DNA of 44,565 nucleotides from an uncultured Bacteroidales bacterium (GTDB taxonomy: Bacteria > Bacteroidota > Bacteroidia > Bacteroidales > FEN-979): assembly GCA_903877385.1 (NCBI GenBank), contig CAIRDP010000061.1, positions 1-44,565 of the forward strand, given 5' to 3'. The position numbers and the translations under genes are program-made. Below are positions 8,276-16,382 of this stretch, in pieces. How positions within the stretch are numbered: the first letter of the stretch is position 1; each line of letters starts with the position of its first letter. Under the pieces are notes generated by a model, which saw only the letters and a program-made list of their open reading frames with translations, was not told where the DNA came from and searched no databases.

Positions 8276-9552
8276 TTTAAGGCTGTAATTGGCAAGACAT
8301 ATACACCATCAGGGCGTTTGTATGAGGCATTAGACATTCCACATATTACACCCAAAAGGGTCGGAGCTGTTCCCTGTTTGTTTTTTGCTGATTCACAAAT
8401 ACGCAACAATTTTTTAGCTGCCTCATCTACCTGATTCATACCGAGTTTTATTTCAAAGGCCCCCCAACGTCCATCAGAAAGTTGTACTACCGCGTCAATT
8501 TCGAAGCTGTTATAATCCTGATAATGGAATAACTGTCCGCCAAGCGCCTGGGCATAGATCTTCAAGTCCCGTTCACATAAGGACTCAAATAAGAGGCCGT
8601 ATGTTTGCAAGTCATTCATCAACATTGATGACGATACTCCCAAAACAGCACAAGCAAGCGAAGGATCTGCAAAATGGCGCTTTTCAGATTGTTTCACTCT
8701 GACCGATGAACGGATATCAGGTGAGAAGGGCAACTGATTATTGAGTATGAAAAGGCGTTCGAATACATTAAGGTACTCTGCTATCGTATCAATATCAACA
8801 TCTTGGTTATCAATATCTTTAATATCATTTTTAAGCTTCTTGTTTGTTGCAGTTGTGCTTTCGTTGCGTGCCAAAGAGCGTAATAGCAGGTTCATTTTGC
8901 GTTTGTCACGTTTCACCCCGTCAATGCGCCATACATCATCCTGAACTACCGCATCAATATACGATTTTGGCAACTCGAACGCCACATTGTCAGGAACACC
9001 TATCGCTGCAGGCCATCCGCCACGGATGGTCAGGTTTATAAGATGCATTAAATTGACATTTCCGGTCAAGGTGTCTTGTTGTGCGCCATTGAATAAGTCC
9101 ATCAGGGAAACTTTCCCATTGGAATCGCCTGATTCGTATAACGACATCGGGCTCATAGAAATCCTCGCGATGCGCCCCGTCCCGCTATGAAGCACACCTT
9201 TATGGTTAGGTGTGGCGGATCCTGTGAGGATGAATAATCCTTTTTGCGCGAGTGAATCCACTTTATACCGCACGGCATCCCATAAGGAAGGCGCTTCTTG
9301 CCACTCATCCACCAAATGTGGATATTCGCCAGTGAGAACAAGTTCCGGATTTATTTGTGCCAATTGGCGATTCTGAAAACCACCAGAAGGGTCGCCCAAA
9401 AAGACCTGACTATTACTGTGACGAATAGCAGTCCACGTTTTGCCACACCATTTTGGCCCCTCTATGCACACTGCGCCAAAAGCATCCAGCAAAGATTCAA
9501 TCTTTGCGTCAATGATTCGGGGTCTGTAGTTTTTTATATCCATAATGGGCAT
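8269..9552 (-). CDS. AAA-family ATPase with DUF4143 C-terminal domain
   Basis: 427 residues. N-terminal AAA_14 P-loop domain: Walker A GPKWCGKT (32-39), Walker B HLVDEWQE (D82/E83) and a sensor-like FILTGSA. The C-terminal half is the DUF4143 region, ending in a PD-(D/E)xK-like strand pair (FEIDAVV and WGAFEIKLG). Such proteins are widespread in bacteria and archaea and unevenly distributed between strains. Their function is unsettled, though a defence or mobile-element role is often suspected. The last codons fall in the edge of repeat A3. The gene is boxed between repeats A3 and A4, and RhuM follows in the same direction upstream. A second, distant relative lies at 13315-14496. Confidence 0.85.
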   Translation of the reverse strand: MPIMDIKNYRPRIIDAKIESLLDAFGAVCIEGPKWCGKTWTAIRHSNSQVFLGDPSGGFQNRQLAQINPELVLTGEYPHLVDEWQEAPSLWDAVRYKVDSLAQKGLFILTGSATPNHKGVLHSGTGRIARISMSPMSLYESGDSNGKVSLMDLFNGAQQDTLTGNVNLMHLINLTIRGGWPAAIGVPDNVAFELPKSYIDAVVQDDVWRIDGVKRDKRKMNLLLRSLARNESTTATNKKLKNDIKDIDNQDVDIDTIAEYLNVFERLFILNNQLPFSPDIRSSVRVKQSEKRHFADPSLACAVLGVSSSMLMNDLQTYGLLFESLCERDLKIYAQALGGQLFHYQDYNSFEIDAVVQLSDGRWGAFEIKLGMNQVDEAAKKLLRICESAKNKQGTAPTLLGVICGMSNASYKRPDGVYVLPITALKN

Positions 9553-9573
9553 CTTATTTTCGCATCTTTAATG

Positions 9574-9581
9574 CAAAGATA
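9574..9581 (-). promoter_or_regulatory. Putative -7 box of the DUF4143 ATPase gene
   Basis: TATCTTTG on the minus strand, 21 nt upstream of the ATG at 9552. It fits TAnnTTTG. The -33 region falls toward repeat A4 and shows no clear TTG. Confidence 0.45.
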
Positions 9582-9610
9582 CACCATTCCGTGAGATTTG
9601 TGTAAAACAA

Positions 9611-9728
9611 CCCGTGAGGAAGGGCGTGACAGTAGGTCGTGAGGAAGAACGTGACAGTAGTACGTAATGAAGAGCGATTTACCGTCACGTTTTATCGTTA
9701 CGATTTACCGTCACGTTTTACCCTCATT
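9611..9728. repeat. Family A repeat, copy A4
   Basis: Left-arm units (CGTGAGGAAGGG, CGTGACAGTAGGT, CGTGAGGAAGAA) are followed by right-arm units (ATTTACCGTCACG, TTTTATCGTTACG, ATTTACCGTCACG). CGTGACAGTA can pair with TACCGTCACG with one mismatch. The right arm encodes the last codons (EGKT and stop) of the RhuM gene. Confidence 0.8.
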
Positions 9729-10610
9729 ATACGGGGTGTCGAGTTTCGTAATGAGTTCCCTTGGGTCGAGTTCGATTTTCGCAAAGGCAAACCACTTTTT
9801 GCCCAGGTCTTTTAATGAAGCGCCGATATGATAAACCTTTGCATGGTCAAGTATCAGAAACCTGTCGTGCGAGTTGGTAAATGTTTTAACCTCAACTTTT
9901 GGATATTGGGCATTAAATCGTTTCAAATCCAATTTTAATTGGTTTGTAACTGAAGCAGTATATATCGTGGCTGTAACTTCACTTTTTCTTTTCGACAACA
10001 AAGTCAGCACACTTTCATCAATATAATTGTCTACCAGTACAATAGATTTTGTAGCCGATTTGATTATATCCGATGCAAACTGGTAAGCATCGAATATTTG
10101 TCCCTCATAAAAAATACCTTCGGTGGGTAGCAAGTTTGTTTTTATTAGTAAGCCGAATTTTTGGTCGTGCTCCAAAAGTGTTTTATCATGTTGTTTTAAT
10201 TTATTCTCAATTTGCTCAAATTGCTGGTGAATAACGTATCCCTTGAGTAAATAAGTTTTCAAAACTTTATTAGCCCAAATACGAAACTGAGTTCCTTGAA
10301 TAGAATTGACACGATATCCGATAGAAATGATCATGTCCAAATTGGAATGGTCAGTATTGCGGTTTACGCTTCGATTTCCTTCGATTTGAACTGTTCGGAA
10401 TTTCCGAACAGTTGTTTCGGCTTCCAATTCTTTTGACTGATAAATTTGCTTAATATGTTCGCTTACATTTGCTTTACTTGTGGAAAAAAGGGTGACAATT
10501 TGAGCTTGTGTAAGCCAAATGGTTTCATCATCAATTCGCACTTCGAGATATGTTGATTTGTCATCTGGTTGATAGAAGATTATTTCACCATTTTCAATTG
10601 AGGCATTCAT
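9711..10610 (-). CDS. RhuM-family protein with PLD-like C-terminal domain
   Basis: 299 residues. Residues about 25-130 match the RhuM family: WLTQAQIVTLFSTSKANVSE (a helix-turn-helix), then DMIISIGYRVNSIQGTQFRI and LLKGYVIHQQ. A coiled linker (about 130-155) follows. Residues about 160-290 form a phospholipase-D-like fold (SIVLVDNYIDESVLTLL, then SHDRFLILD and YHIGASLKDLGKKWFAF). RhuM was named from a Salmonella pathogenicity island, but its biochemistry is unknown. In many genomes it occurs in accessory islands beside restriction or toxin genes. The last residues come from repeat A4, so the native C-terminus may have been replaced. Confidence 0.85.
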   Translation of the reverse strand: MNASIENGEIIFYQPDDKSTYLEVRIDDETIWLTQAQIVTLFSTSKANVSEHIKQIYQSKELEAETTVRKFRTVQIEGNRSVNRNTDHSNLDMIISIGYRVNSIQGTQFRIWANKVLKTYLLKGYVIHQQFEQIENKLKQHDKTLLEHDQKFGLLIKTNLLPTEGIFYEGQIFDAYQFASDIIKSATKSIVLVDNYIDESVLTLLSKRKSEVTATIYTASVTNQLKLDLKRFNAQYPKVEVKTFTNSHDRFLILDHAKVYHIGASLKDLGKKWFAFAKIELDPRELITKLDTPYNEGKT

Positions 10611-10651
10611 TGTTTCACAGGGTTTAAGATTCGGTAATACTTAATCCGCCG

Positions 10652-10860
10652 AAAGTGAAAAAGTGATATCCGTGAGGAGAGAACGTAAGGAAGATCGTGA
10701 GGAGAGAACGTAAGGAAGATCGTGAGGAAGAACGTGACGGTAGGACGTGAGGAAGAACGTGACGGAAGGTCGTGATGAAGAGCGTAATGAAGTTCGTGAA
10801 GAAGTGCGGATTATCATTACGTTTTACCCTCACGATTTTCTTCACGTTTTTCTTATCACT
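10652..10860. repeat. Family A repeat, copy A5
   Basis: Long left arm of CGTGAGGAGAGAACGTAAGG-type units, including an almost exact tandem duplication near 10671-10716. The centre GTGCGGATTATCATTACG is nearly identical to the centre of copy A3. A short right arm follows (TTTTACCCTCACG, ATTTTCTTCACG). It separates the divergent RhuM and receiver-domain genes, so any promoters there must lie in or beside the repeat. Confidence 0.85.
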
Positions 10861-10887
10861 TTTCCCACCTTGCCGGATTAAGGGTAA

Positions 10888-11280
10888 ATGATTTTACCTA
10901 TGAGACGTTTAAAGCTATTGGTGGCCACCCGCTCCGAAACGGACCGGGACCTGTTGAGGGCGTTTCTGAAACCCTCTGATTACCTGTTGGTCTTTGCGAT
11001 GAGCGCAAAGGAAGCGCTGGATACCCTTCTGTTTAATCCGGGTTTTGATCTTGTTCTGGCGGATGTCAGCCTGGCCTTGCCCTCCGGCATTGGGATATCA
11101 GGCGCAATCCGAAAGTTCAACCCGTATATTCCACTTATCGGTATTACGGCTTACCCGCCCGACTGGGTGCTGAAACAGAACGGGGGATCGGGGGTCGATC
11201 ATTGGCTGATGAAACCCTTCAGCCGGCAGGATCTGGAAACAGCAGTCTGGAAACTCCTCACCAGGGTTGTATCAGCATGA
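10888..11280 (+). CDS. Stand-alone receiver-domain (response regulator-like) protein
   Basis: 130 residues (126 if the second ATG at 10900 is used), a single CheY-like receiver with no output domain. The phospho-acceptor is D59 in DLVLADVS, the switch Thr is T87 (GITAY) and the conserved Lys is K109 (LMKPF). The acidic pair that normally binds Mg near the N-terminus is missing: the strand reads LLVATRSETDRD. Phosphorylation may therefore be altered. No histidine kinase is nearby. The gene begins just after repeat A5 and marks the shift from the accessory region to more GC-rich core sequence. Confidence 0.75.
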   Translation: MILPMRRLKLLVATRSETDRDLLRAFLKPSDYLLVFAMSAKEALDTLLFNPGFDLVLADVSLALPSGIGISGAIRKFNPYIPLIGITAYPPDWVLKQNGGSGVDHWLMKPFSRQDLETAVWKLLTRVVSA

Positions 11281-11294
11281 TTCTTCAGCCGTAT

Positions 11295-11346
11295 TCCCAG
11301 CCCCCAGTCCCCATTACCCAGTACCCAACCCCCAGAGCCCAGCCCC
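11295..11346. repeat. C-rich tract with G-quadruplex potential on the minus strand
   Basis: Eight C-runs of 3-5 nt separated by 2-4 nt (CCCAGCCCCCAGTCCCC, then CCCAGTACCCAACCCCC and so on). Read on the minus strand, these are G-runs spaced ideally for a G-quadruplex. The tract ends one base before the -33 TTG of the next promoter. Confidence 0.7.
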
Positions 11347-11377
11347 TTGCTTTTCCCCCCGAAATTGCCTACATTTG
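11347..11377 (+). promoter_or_regulatory. Promoter of the Omp28-like gene
   Basis: TTG at 11347-11349, 20 nt spacer, TACATTTG at 11370-11377. This is a good match to the Bacteroidota consensus. Predicted transcription start is near 11384, about 17 nt before the ATG. Confidence 0.7.
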
Positions 11378-11400
11378 ACTTCTGTAAAACCCCAGCTGCT

Positions 11401-13296
11401 ATGAAAAAAACTTTACTCTTCACCGGTCTTATCCTCCTCCTGTCACTCTCAGCCACCGCCCAGTATTCCACCAAAGCGCTGATAGAAGTCTTTACCGGGG
11501 CATCCTGCAAGTATTGCCCTGCCGCGAACGCTCACGTCGACAGCCTCGTGGCCGCCAATCCGCTCAAAGTGATGGCGATAAAATACCAGAGCATGCCCCC
11601 GGGCTACGATCCTTTGTACCTGGACGATTCGGCCGATGTGAACCAGCTTGCACGTTACTATACTCCTTCGAGTTTCCCCGATGGCCTGCTTAACGGCAAA
11701 ACGATCTATCCAACCGACATCACCCAGGCCATGATAGATTCGGTGTATTTCATCAGCAGTGCGTTCACCCTTACCCTGAGCCATTATTTCAACCAGGCCT
11801 GGGATACCATTTACGTGAAGCTTCTCATCAGGGCGAATACCAGGCTTAGTTTCGCTTCAGGGGTTTTGCATGCGAGGATTGCTGTTTCGGAGGACAGCAT
11901 CTGGTTTTTTGCCCCCCCGGGCTCCAACGAGGAAAAGACGTTTTACAAGGTCCTCAAAAAGATGCTGCCCGATGCGGTTGGTACGACCTTGCGCAGCAAC
12001 TGGGCCCAGGGACAGCTTGATTCGGTGGTCATAGCTTACCCCATGATGACTACCATGTACAATTTCAATAATATCTCGGTAAGCGCATTCATACAGCAGG
12101 ACGATACCAAAGGGGTACTGCAGTCAGCCCTCAGTACTCCCCGCCAGCTGCCCTATTACGCCCTCGTCGACAGGCTGTTAAGCCTGCAACTGGCCCCGGT
12201 TCAGTGTTTCGATTCCCTCTTATATGCCAAATTGTATTTCTTCAACGCCGGTTCCCAGGCGCTTACATCCTGCCGCCTGAGCTACGCCATCGACACCGGA
12301 CCCTATAATTATTATACCTGGTCGGGCTACCTGGATCCCGGGGCAACAACCTATGTTGCCCTCCCCACCACCTTCATGGGCAATGGAATGCATACGGTCA
12401 AAGTGAAGACCGACATCCCCGGCAATATGTATATCTTCCCTTCGAGGATGGCTGCTTACTCGAATTCACTTTCGGTTCAGAAGAACAGCGTTCTGCCTCC
12501 ATTGCACGAATATTTCAAGACCCAGGGCTTCCCGTATGCCGGCTGGGCTGTGTATAACCAGTCGAAGAATGGCAACACCTGGCGCTGGGTGAGCCTTCCC
12601 ATGGATACCACCAAATACCTCCTCGGGGCATTGCAGCTGCGCTGGTTCATCATGAACGAGGGATCGGTGAATGAGCTCTTCCTCCCGGCCGTGGATGTTA
12701 CATCAAAAAGCTCACTGGCTCTGAGCTGGGATATGGTTTACGCCAGCTTCGGCGACCTCTCCCACGACACCCTCAAGGTGATGGTGAGTACCGACTGCGG
12801 ACAGTCCTGGGACACGGTGTTTTCGGGACAGGGTTCTGAGATCTTTACAAATACCATGGACCAGTTCGAATGGAACTACTTGTTACCCGATACCTCCAAA
12901 TGGGCCAACCACCAGCTCAACCTGGGCAGTTTTATCGGCAACAACCGCCTTCTGATCAAATTCCGCGCCATCAGCAATTACGGCAACGATATGTACCTCA
13001 GGAATATCTATGTAGGCCCCCTGCTCGGGATTGAAACCCAAACCTCATCCGCAGTCAAAATATATCCTAATCCCATGCATGCGCACGGAACCCTTGAATT
13101 CAGTTCAGCCCCTTCTTCTGAATTCATTTTAAGGATGATGAATGCGGATGGCCGCCTCGTAAAGGAGACCCGGTACTCTTCGCCCGCCGGTCCCCTCACC
13201 CTGCCCCTGGATGTTTCACAACTCCTTCCCGGCGTCTATATCCTCGAATACGTTTCCGACAAAGACGTCTGGCGCCGGAAGATCGTGGTAAGGTAA
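11401..13296 (+). CDS. Exported Omp28-like protein with T9SS sorting domain
   Basis: 631 residues from the ATG at 11401, chosen because it gives a clean signal peptide (MKKTLLFTGLILLLSLSATA, cleavage before Q21). Next comes a thioredoxin-like Omp28-type domain with a CKYC motif (C36, C39) in FTGASCKYCP, then beta-rich modules around residues 270-540. The last ~85 residues are a type A T9SS sorting domain (KIYPNPMHAHGTLEFSS, then GVYILEYVS and a basic end). It should cross the outer membrane through the type IX system and be anchored or released at the surface. Possible roles are redox folding or adhesion. It is convergent with the DUF4143 gene, 18 nt apart. Confidence 0.85.
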   Translation: MKKTLLFTGLILLLSLSATAQYSTKALIEVFTGASCKYCPAANAHVDSLVAANPLKVMAIKYQSMPPGYDPLYLDDSADVNQLARYYTPSSFPDGLLNGKTIYPTDITQAMIDSVYFISSAFTLTLSHYFNQAWDTIYVKLLIRANTRLSFASGVLHARIAVSEDSIWFFAPPGSNEEKTFYKVLKKMLPDAVGTTLRSNWAQGQLDSVVIAYPMMTTMYNFNNISVSAFIQQDDTKGVLQSALSTPRQLPYYALVDRLLSLQLAPVQCFDSLLYAKLYFFNAGSQALTSCRLSYAIDTGPYNYYTWSGYLDPGATTYVALPTTFMGNGMHTVKVKTDIPGNMYIFPSRMAAYSNSLSVQKNSVLPPLHEYFKTQGFPYAGWAVYNQSKNGNTWRWVSLPMDTTKYLLGALQLRWFIMNEGSVNELFLPAVDVTSKSSLALSWDMVYASFGDLSHDTLKVMVSTDCGQSWDTVFSGQGSEIFTNTMDQFEWNYLLPDTSKWANHQLNLGSFIGNNRLLIKFRAISNYGNDMYLRNIYVGPLLGIETQTSSAVKIYPNPMHAHGTLEFSSAPSSEFILRMMNADGRLVKETRYSSPAGPLTLPLDVSQLLPGVYILEYVSDKDVWRRKIVVR

Positions 13297-13314
13297 GGGC
13301 GAGTGTAACCGTGC

Positions 13315-14496
13315 CTAATACAGGAATCCGAACAGCCAGAGAGGAATGACGTTCCTGTAGGAAGTTTCAATGTCGTCGAGGGCAAGGAAAAAGTTGTTTT
13401 TTATCTCTGCCCCTGGATTCTTATTTCGACCGCCGACTTCGAACAACCATTTGTTGTTGACCATGAAATCTCCTGTTTCGGTGTAGTTTACGGTTTCGCT
13501 GTTGCTGAGCTGGTTCAGGAAAAATGTTTCCCTGATGGTCCCGATGTCATGCCTGGAATCAATGCAGTTGAGCAGATTTGTATTGTTGAGGTAGATCTTT
13601 TCGGGTTTACGTATCAATTGATTCCCTTTCCCGTACCTTGAGAGAATTGTGATCAATTCGGCTTTTTCGAGCCAGAATAGGTAACGTAAGAGGGTACGCT
13701 GGTCGGCGATGAAAAGTTCATTTCGTGTTTTGCTTAGATTGGGAGTGTAGGGGGCTGAACTGGCGATGACCGAGAGGAGTTTTTTCAGTTTATAGGTGGT
13801 TTCGAACGAAATATCGGTTACCGCAGGAATATCGTTTTCGAGGATCACCGAAATGCTGTTCTTTAATCGTTGTTCATATTGCTCCGGGGCCTCGGACTGG
13901 TATGGAAAATATCCGGTTTTCAGATAGTTGCGAAATTCAGGTATTATCCTGAGCTGCCGGATAATATCCTTTGACAAAGAGGCATGATCTTGTATGATCT
14001 CATCAAGGCTTAATGGTTTTAAGCTTATTATCTGCGTGAATTGAAGAAATTCACGCAGCGATAAGCCCGGAAGCTGGTAATTCAGTTTACGCCGGCTTAA
14101 GTCACCTTGCCCTTTGTACAGTTTTAAAATAGACGAACCGGTGTAAATAAAATGAATTTCGGGAAATTTGTCGTACAGGGTTTTGATCTCGGCGCTCCAA
14201 TCAAAATCCCTGTATTTGGATGGGTATTTATGAACCTCGTCCAGAAACAGGTGAGTGCCGCCAATCCTCGAAAATTCATACGCGACTTCGGTAAGGGATT
14301 GCTTGTAAAAAAAAGGATCGTCCAACGAACAATACAAGGCCTTGCCTGCAGACAGACTGTTTATTTCATGAATTTTCTGAAGCATCAGGGTGGTCTTGCC
14401 TACACCCCTGGAGCCTGAGATTTCAATCAATCTGCCGTTCCAGCGAATGCTGTGGTACAGGGACCTGTAAAATAAAACCGCTGAAAAAGCGAACAT
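13315..14496 (-). CDS. AAA ATPase of the DUF4143 type (second, divergent copy)
   Basis: 393 residues. Walker A is SGSRGVGKTT (about 27-36) and Walker B is HLFLDEVH (D86/E87), with a sensor strand FIYTGSS. It then has the DUF4143-type helical middle and a C-terminal segment with WLFEVGGRNK, which recalls the conserved E..K of nuclease-like folds. It is only distantly similar to the one at 8269-9552 and is not bordered by family A repeats. It is divergent from recJ across a 56-nt gap. The cellular role of this family is not established. Strain-variable occurrence makes an accessory or defence role plausible. Confidence 0.85.
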   Translation of the reverse strand: MFAFSAVLFYRSLYHSIRWNGRLIEISGSRGVGKTTLMLQKIHEINSLSAGKALYCSLDDPFFYKQSLTEVAYEFSRIGGTHLFLDEVHKYPSKYRDFDWSAEIKTLYDKFPEIHFIYTGSSILKLYKGQGDLSRRKLNYQLPGLSLREFLQFTQIISLKPLSLDEIIQDHASLSKDIIRQLRIIPEFRNYLKTGYFPYQSEAPEQYEQRLKNSISVILENDIPAVTDISFETTYKLKKLLSVIASSAPYTPNLSKTRNELFIADQRTLLRYLFWLEKAELITILSRYGKGNQLIRKPEKIYLNNTNLLNCIDSRHDIGTIRETFFLNQLSNSETVNYTETGDFMVNNKWLFEVGGRNKNPGAEIKNNFFLALDDIETSYRNVIPLWLFGFLY

Positions 14497-14540
14497 TTTA
14501 CAAAAGCCGCATCAGCTGCAAGGAACGAGCGAAATTTCCT

Positions 14541-14548
14541 TATATTTG
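14541..14548 (+). promoter_or_regulatory. Putative -7 box of recJ
   Basis: TATATTTG ends only 4 nt before the recJ ATG at 14553. If it is the promoter, the transcript would be leaderless or nearly so. No clear -33 TTG. Confidence 0.45.
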
Positions 14549-14552
14549 CCTT

Positions 14553-16361
14553 ATGCAAAAACGCTGGGTCACGAAACCTCTGGGAGAGAAGGATAGCATC
14601 CGCAAAATGTCGGAATTACTGGGAATCGACCACTATCTCTCCGGCCTTCTGGTCCAAAGGGGCATCACGACTTTCGAAGACGCCAAAGCCTTTTTCAGGC
14701 CCGGCCTGAACCATCTCCACGACCCCTTCCTGATGAAGGATATGGACCTCGCCATCAACCGTATCGAAGAGGCCATGGAAAAGCAGGAAAAGGTGATGGT
14801 GTACGGCGATTACGATGTGGACGGAACTACCGCTGTGGCCCTGGTGTACAGCTTCCTCAAACGTTTCCACGAGCCGGCCGGTTATTATATCCCCGACCGC
14901 TATACCGAGGGTTACGGGGTTTCGTACAAGGGCATAGATTACGCGGCCGAAAACGGTTTTAAACTCATCATCGCCCTCGATTGCGGGATCAAGGCGGTTG
15001 AGAAGGTTCAGTACGCACTGGAAAAAGGAATTGATTTCATCATCTGCGACCACCACCGTCCGGGAGCTGAACTCCCCCCTGCATCGGCTGTTTTAGACCC
15101 CAAGCGGGCCGATTGTCCTTACCCTTATAAAGAGCTTTCGGGCTGTGGCATTGGGTTCAAGCTCATCCAGGCGATAGCCATGCGTAAAAATATAGAGTTC
15201 GAAAAACTTCATACCTACCTCGACCTGGTAGCGATCAGCATTGCTTCGGATATCGTTGATATTACGGGGGAAAACAGGGTGCTGGCTTACTTCGGACTTA
15301 AGCTCATCAATTCCTCGCCCCGGCCCGGGATAGAGGCGCTGCTGCATTATTCAGGGGTGCACGCGAAGAAAAATGATGCGGTATACAAGATACAGGATGC
15401 CCGTTCGGAACCCCTCAGCTCATCCCGCAACCCGCATCCTGCATCCCCAAACTGCTACGACAAAGAGCTCACTATCTCCGACCTGGTGTTTACCATAGGA
15501 CCCAGGATCAACGCTGCGGGCAGGATAGAGAGCGGGAATAATTCGGTGAAGCTGCTGATCGCCGAAAGCCTGGATGATGCACGCGCTACCGCCGAACAGA
15601 TCAACAATTACAATACCGAACGCAAGAACCTGGATGCCATTGCCACCCTACAGGCCATCGACATGATACAGAAGGATGAGAAGCTGCGCAACGCCAAGTC
15701 CACGGTGATCTTTCATCCCGACTGGCATAAGGGCGTTATAGGCATAGTGGCTTCCAGGCTTACCGAGACGTTTTACAGACCTACCATAGTGCTTACGTCT
15801 TCCAACGGACTAATTACGGGCTCGGCCCGCTCGGTCAAGGATTTTGATATTTACGAGGCAGTGGATGCCTGCAGCGGGCTGCTGGAACATTTCGGCGGAC
15901 ATAAATATGCTGCGGGGCTCTCGCTGAAACCCGAAAACCTTCTTGCTTTCCAGGAGAAGTTCGAAGCTATCGTAAGGGAAAAGCAGAAAGGGGCGGAGTT
16001 TGTCCCTGAACTTGAAATTGACGAGGTGCTCCCCCTGAGCGCGGTGAATTCCCGCTTTTACAACATCCTGAAGCAGTTTGCGCCCTTCGGTCCGGGTAAC
16101 ATGGCCCCCCTCTTCGAAACCGACGGGGTGGTGAATGCCGGCGGCTCCCGCCTCGTGGGCAAGAACCATATCCGCCTTACCGTGGTCCATCCCGAGATCT
16201 CCGGCGGCCCCTGCTCCGCTATCGCCTTCCAGCAGGGCGAACACTTCCACCTCATCGACAAAGGCATCCCCTTCGATATCTGCTACCACCTCGAGGAAAA
16301 CGAGTGGAACGGGCAGGTGTCGCTTCAGCTGAATGTAAGGGATATCCGCTTCGCGATGTAA
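14553..16361 (+). CDS. recJ: Single-stranded-DNA-specific exonuclease RecJ
   Basis: 602 residues. A 5'-3' ssDNA exonuclease of recombination and mismatch repair. DHH-family motifs: VYGDYDVDGTT (86-91 core), ALDCGI, ICDHHRPG (DHH 166-168) and GCGIGFKL. The DHHA1 part has GPRINAAGRIESG and FGGHKYAAGLSL, and an OB-like C-terminal domain follows. The start MQKRWVTKPL agrees with the family. Residues about 282-305 are an unusual linker containing SSRNPHPASP (290-299), encoded by a family B repeat unit inserted in frame just before the TISDLVFTIGPRIN strand. Length is otherwise normal for Bacteroidota RecJ, and the enzyme is likely functional. It is divergent from the DUF4143 ATPase gene. Confidence 0.95.
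   Translation: MQKRWVTKPLGEKDSIRKMSELLGIDHYLSGLLVQRGITTFEDAKAFFRPGLNHLHDPFLMKDMDLAINRIEEAMEKQEKVMVYGDYDVDGTTAVALVYSFLKRFHEPAGYYIPDRYTEGYGVSYKGIDYAAENGFKLIIALDCGIKAVEKVQYALEKGIDFIICDHHRPGAELPPASAVLDPKRADCPYPYKELSGCGIGFKLIQAIAMRKNIEFEKLHTYLDLVAISIASDIVDITGENRVLAYFGLKLINSSPRPGIEALLHYSGVHAKKNDAVYKIQDARSEPLSSSRNPHPASPNCYDKELTISDLVFTIGPRINAAGRIESGNNSVKLLIAESLDDARATAEQINNYNTERKNLDAIATLQAIDMIQKDEKLRNAKSTVIFHPDWHKGVIGIVASRLTETFYRPTIVLTSSNGLITGSARSVKDFDIYEAVDACSGLLEHFGGHKYAAGLSLKPENLLAFQEKFEAIVREKQKGAEFVPELEIDEVLPLSAVNSRFYNILKQFAPFGPGNMAPLFETDGVVNAGGSRLVGKNHIRLTVVHPEISGGPCSAIAFQQGEHFHLIDKGIPFDICYHLEENEWNGQVSLQLNVRDIRFAM
15420..15449 (+). repeat. Family B repeat units inside recJ
   Basis: TCATCCCGCAACCCGCATCC plus TGCATCCCC, the same CATCCCGCATCC-type units seen between genes, here read in frame as SSRNPHPASP. 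No hairpin core is present in this copy. Confidence 0.75.
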
Positions 16362-16382
16362 TCATCGAAGGCATGCTGCTCC

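Noticed and set aside
8092-8280. Open frames of 60-97 codons running through repeat A3
   Set aside because: They are open only because the repeat units lack stops. The protein is a periodic Val/Arg/Glu or Tyr/His pattern with no start signal.
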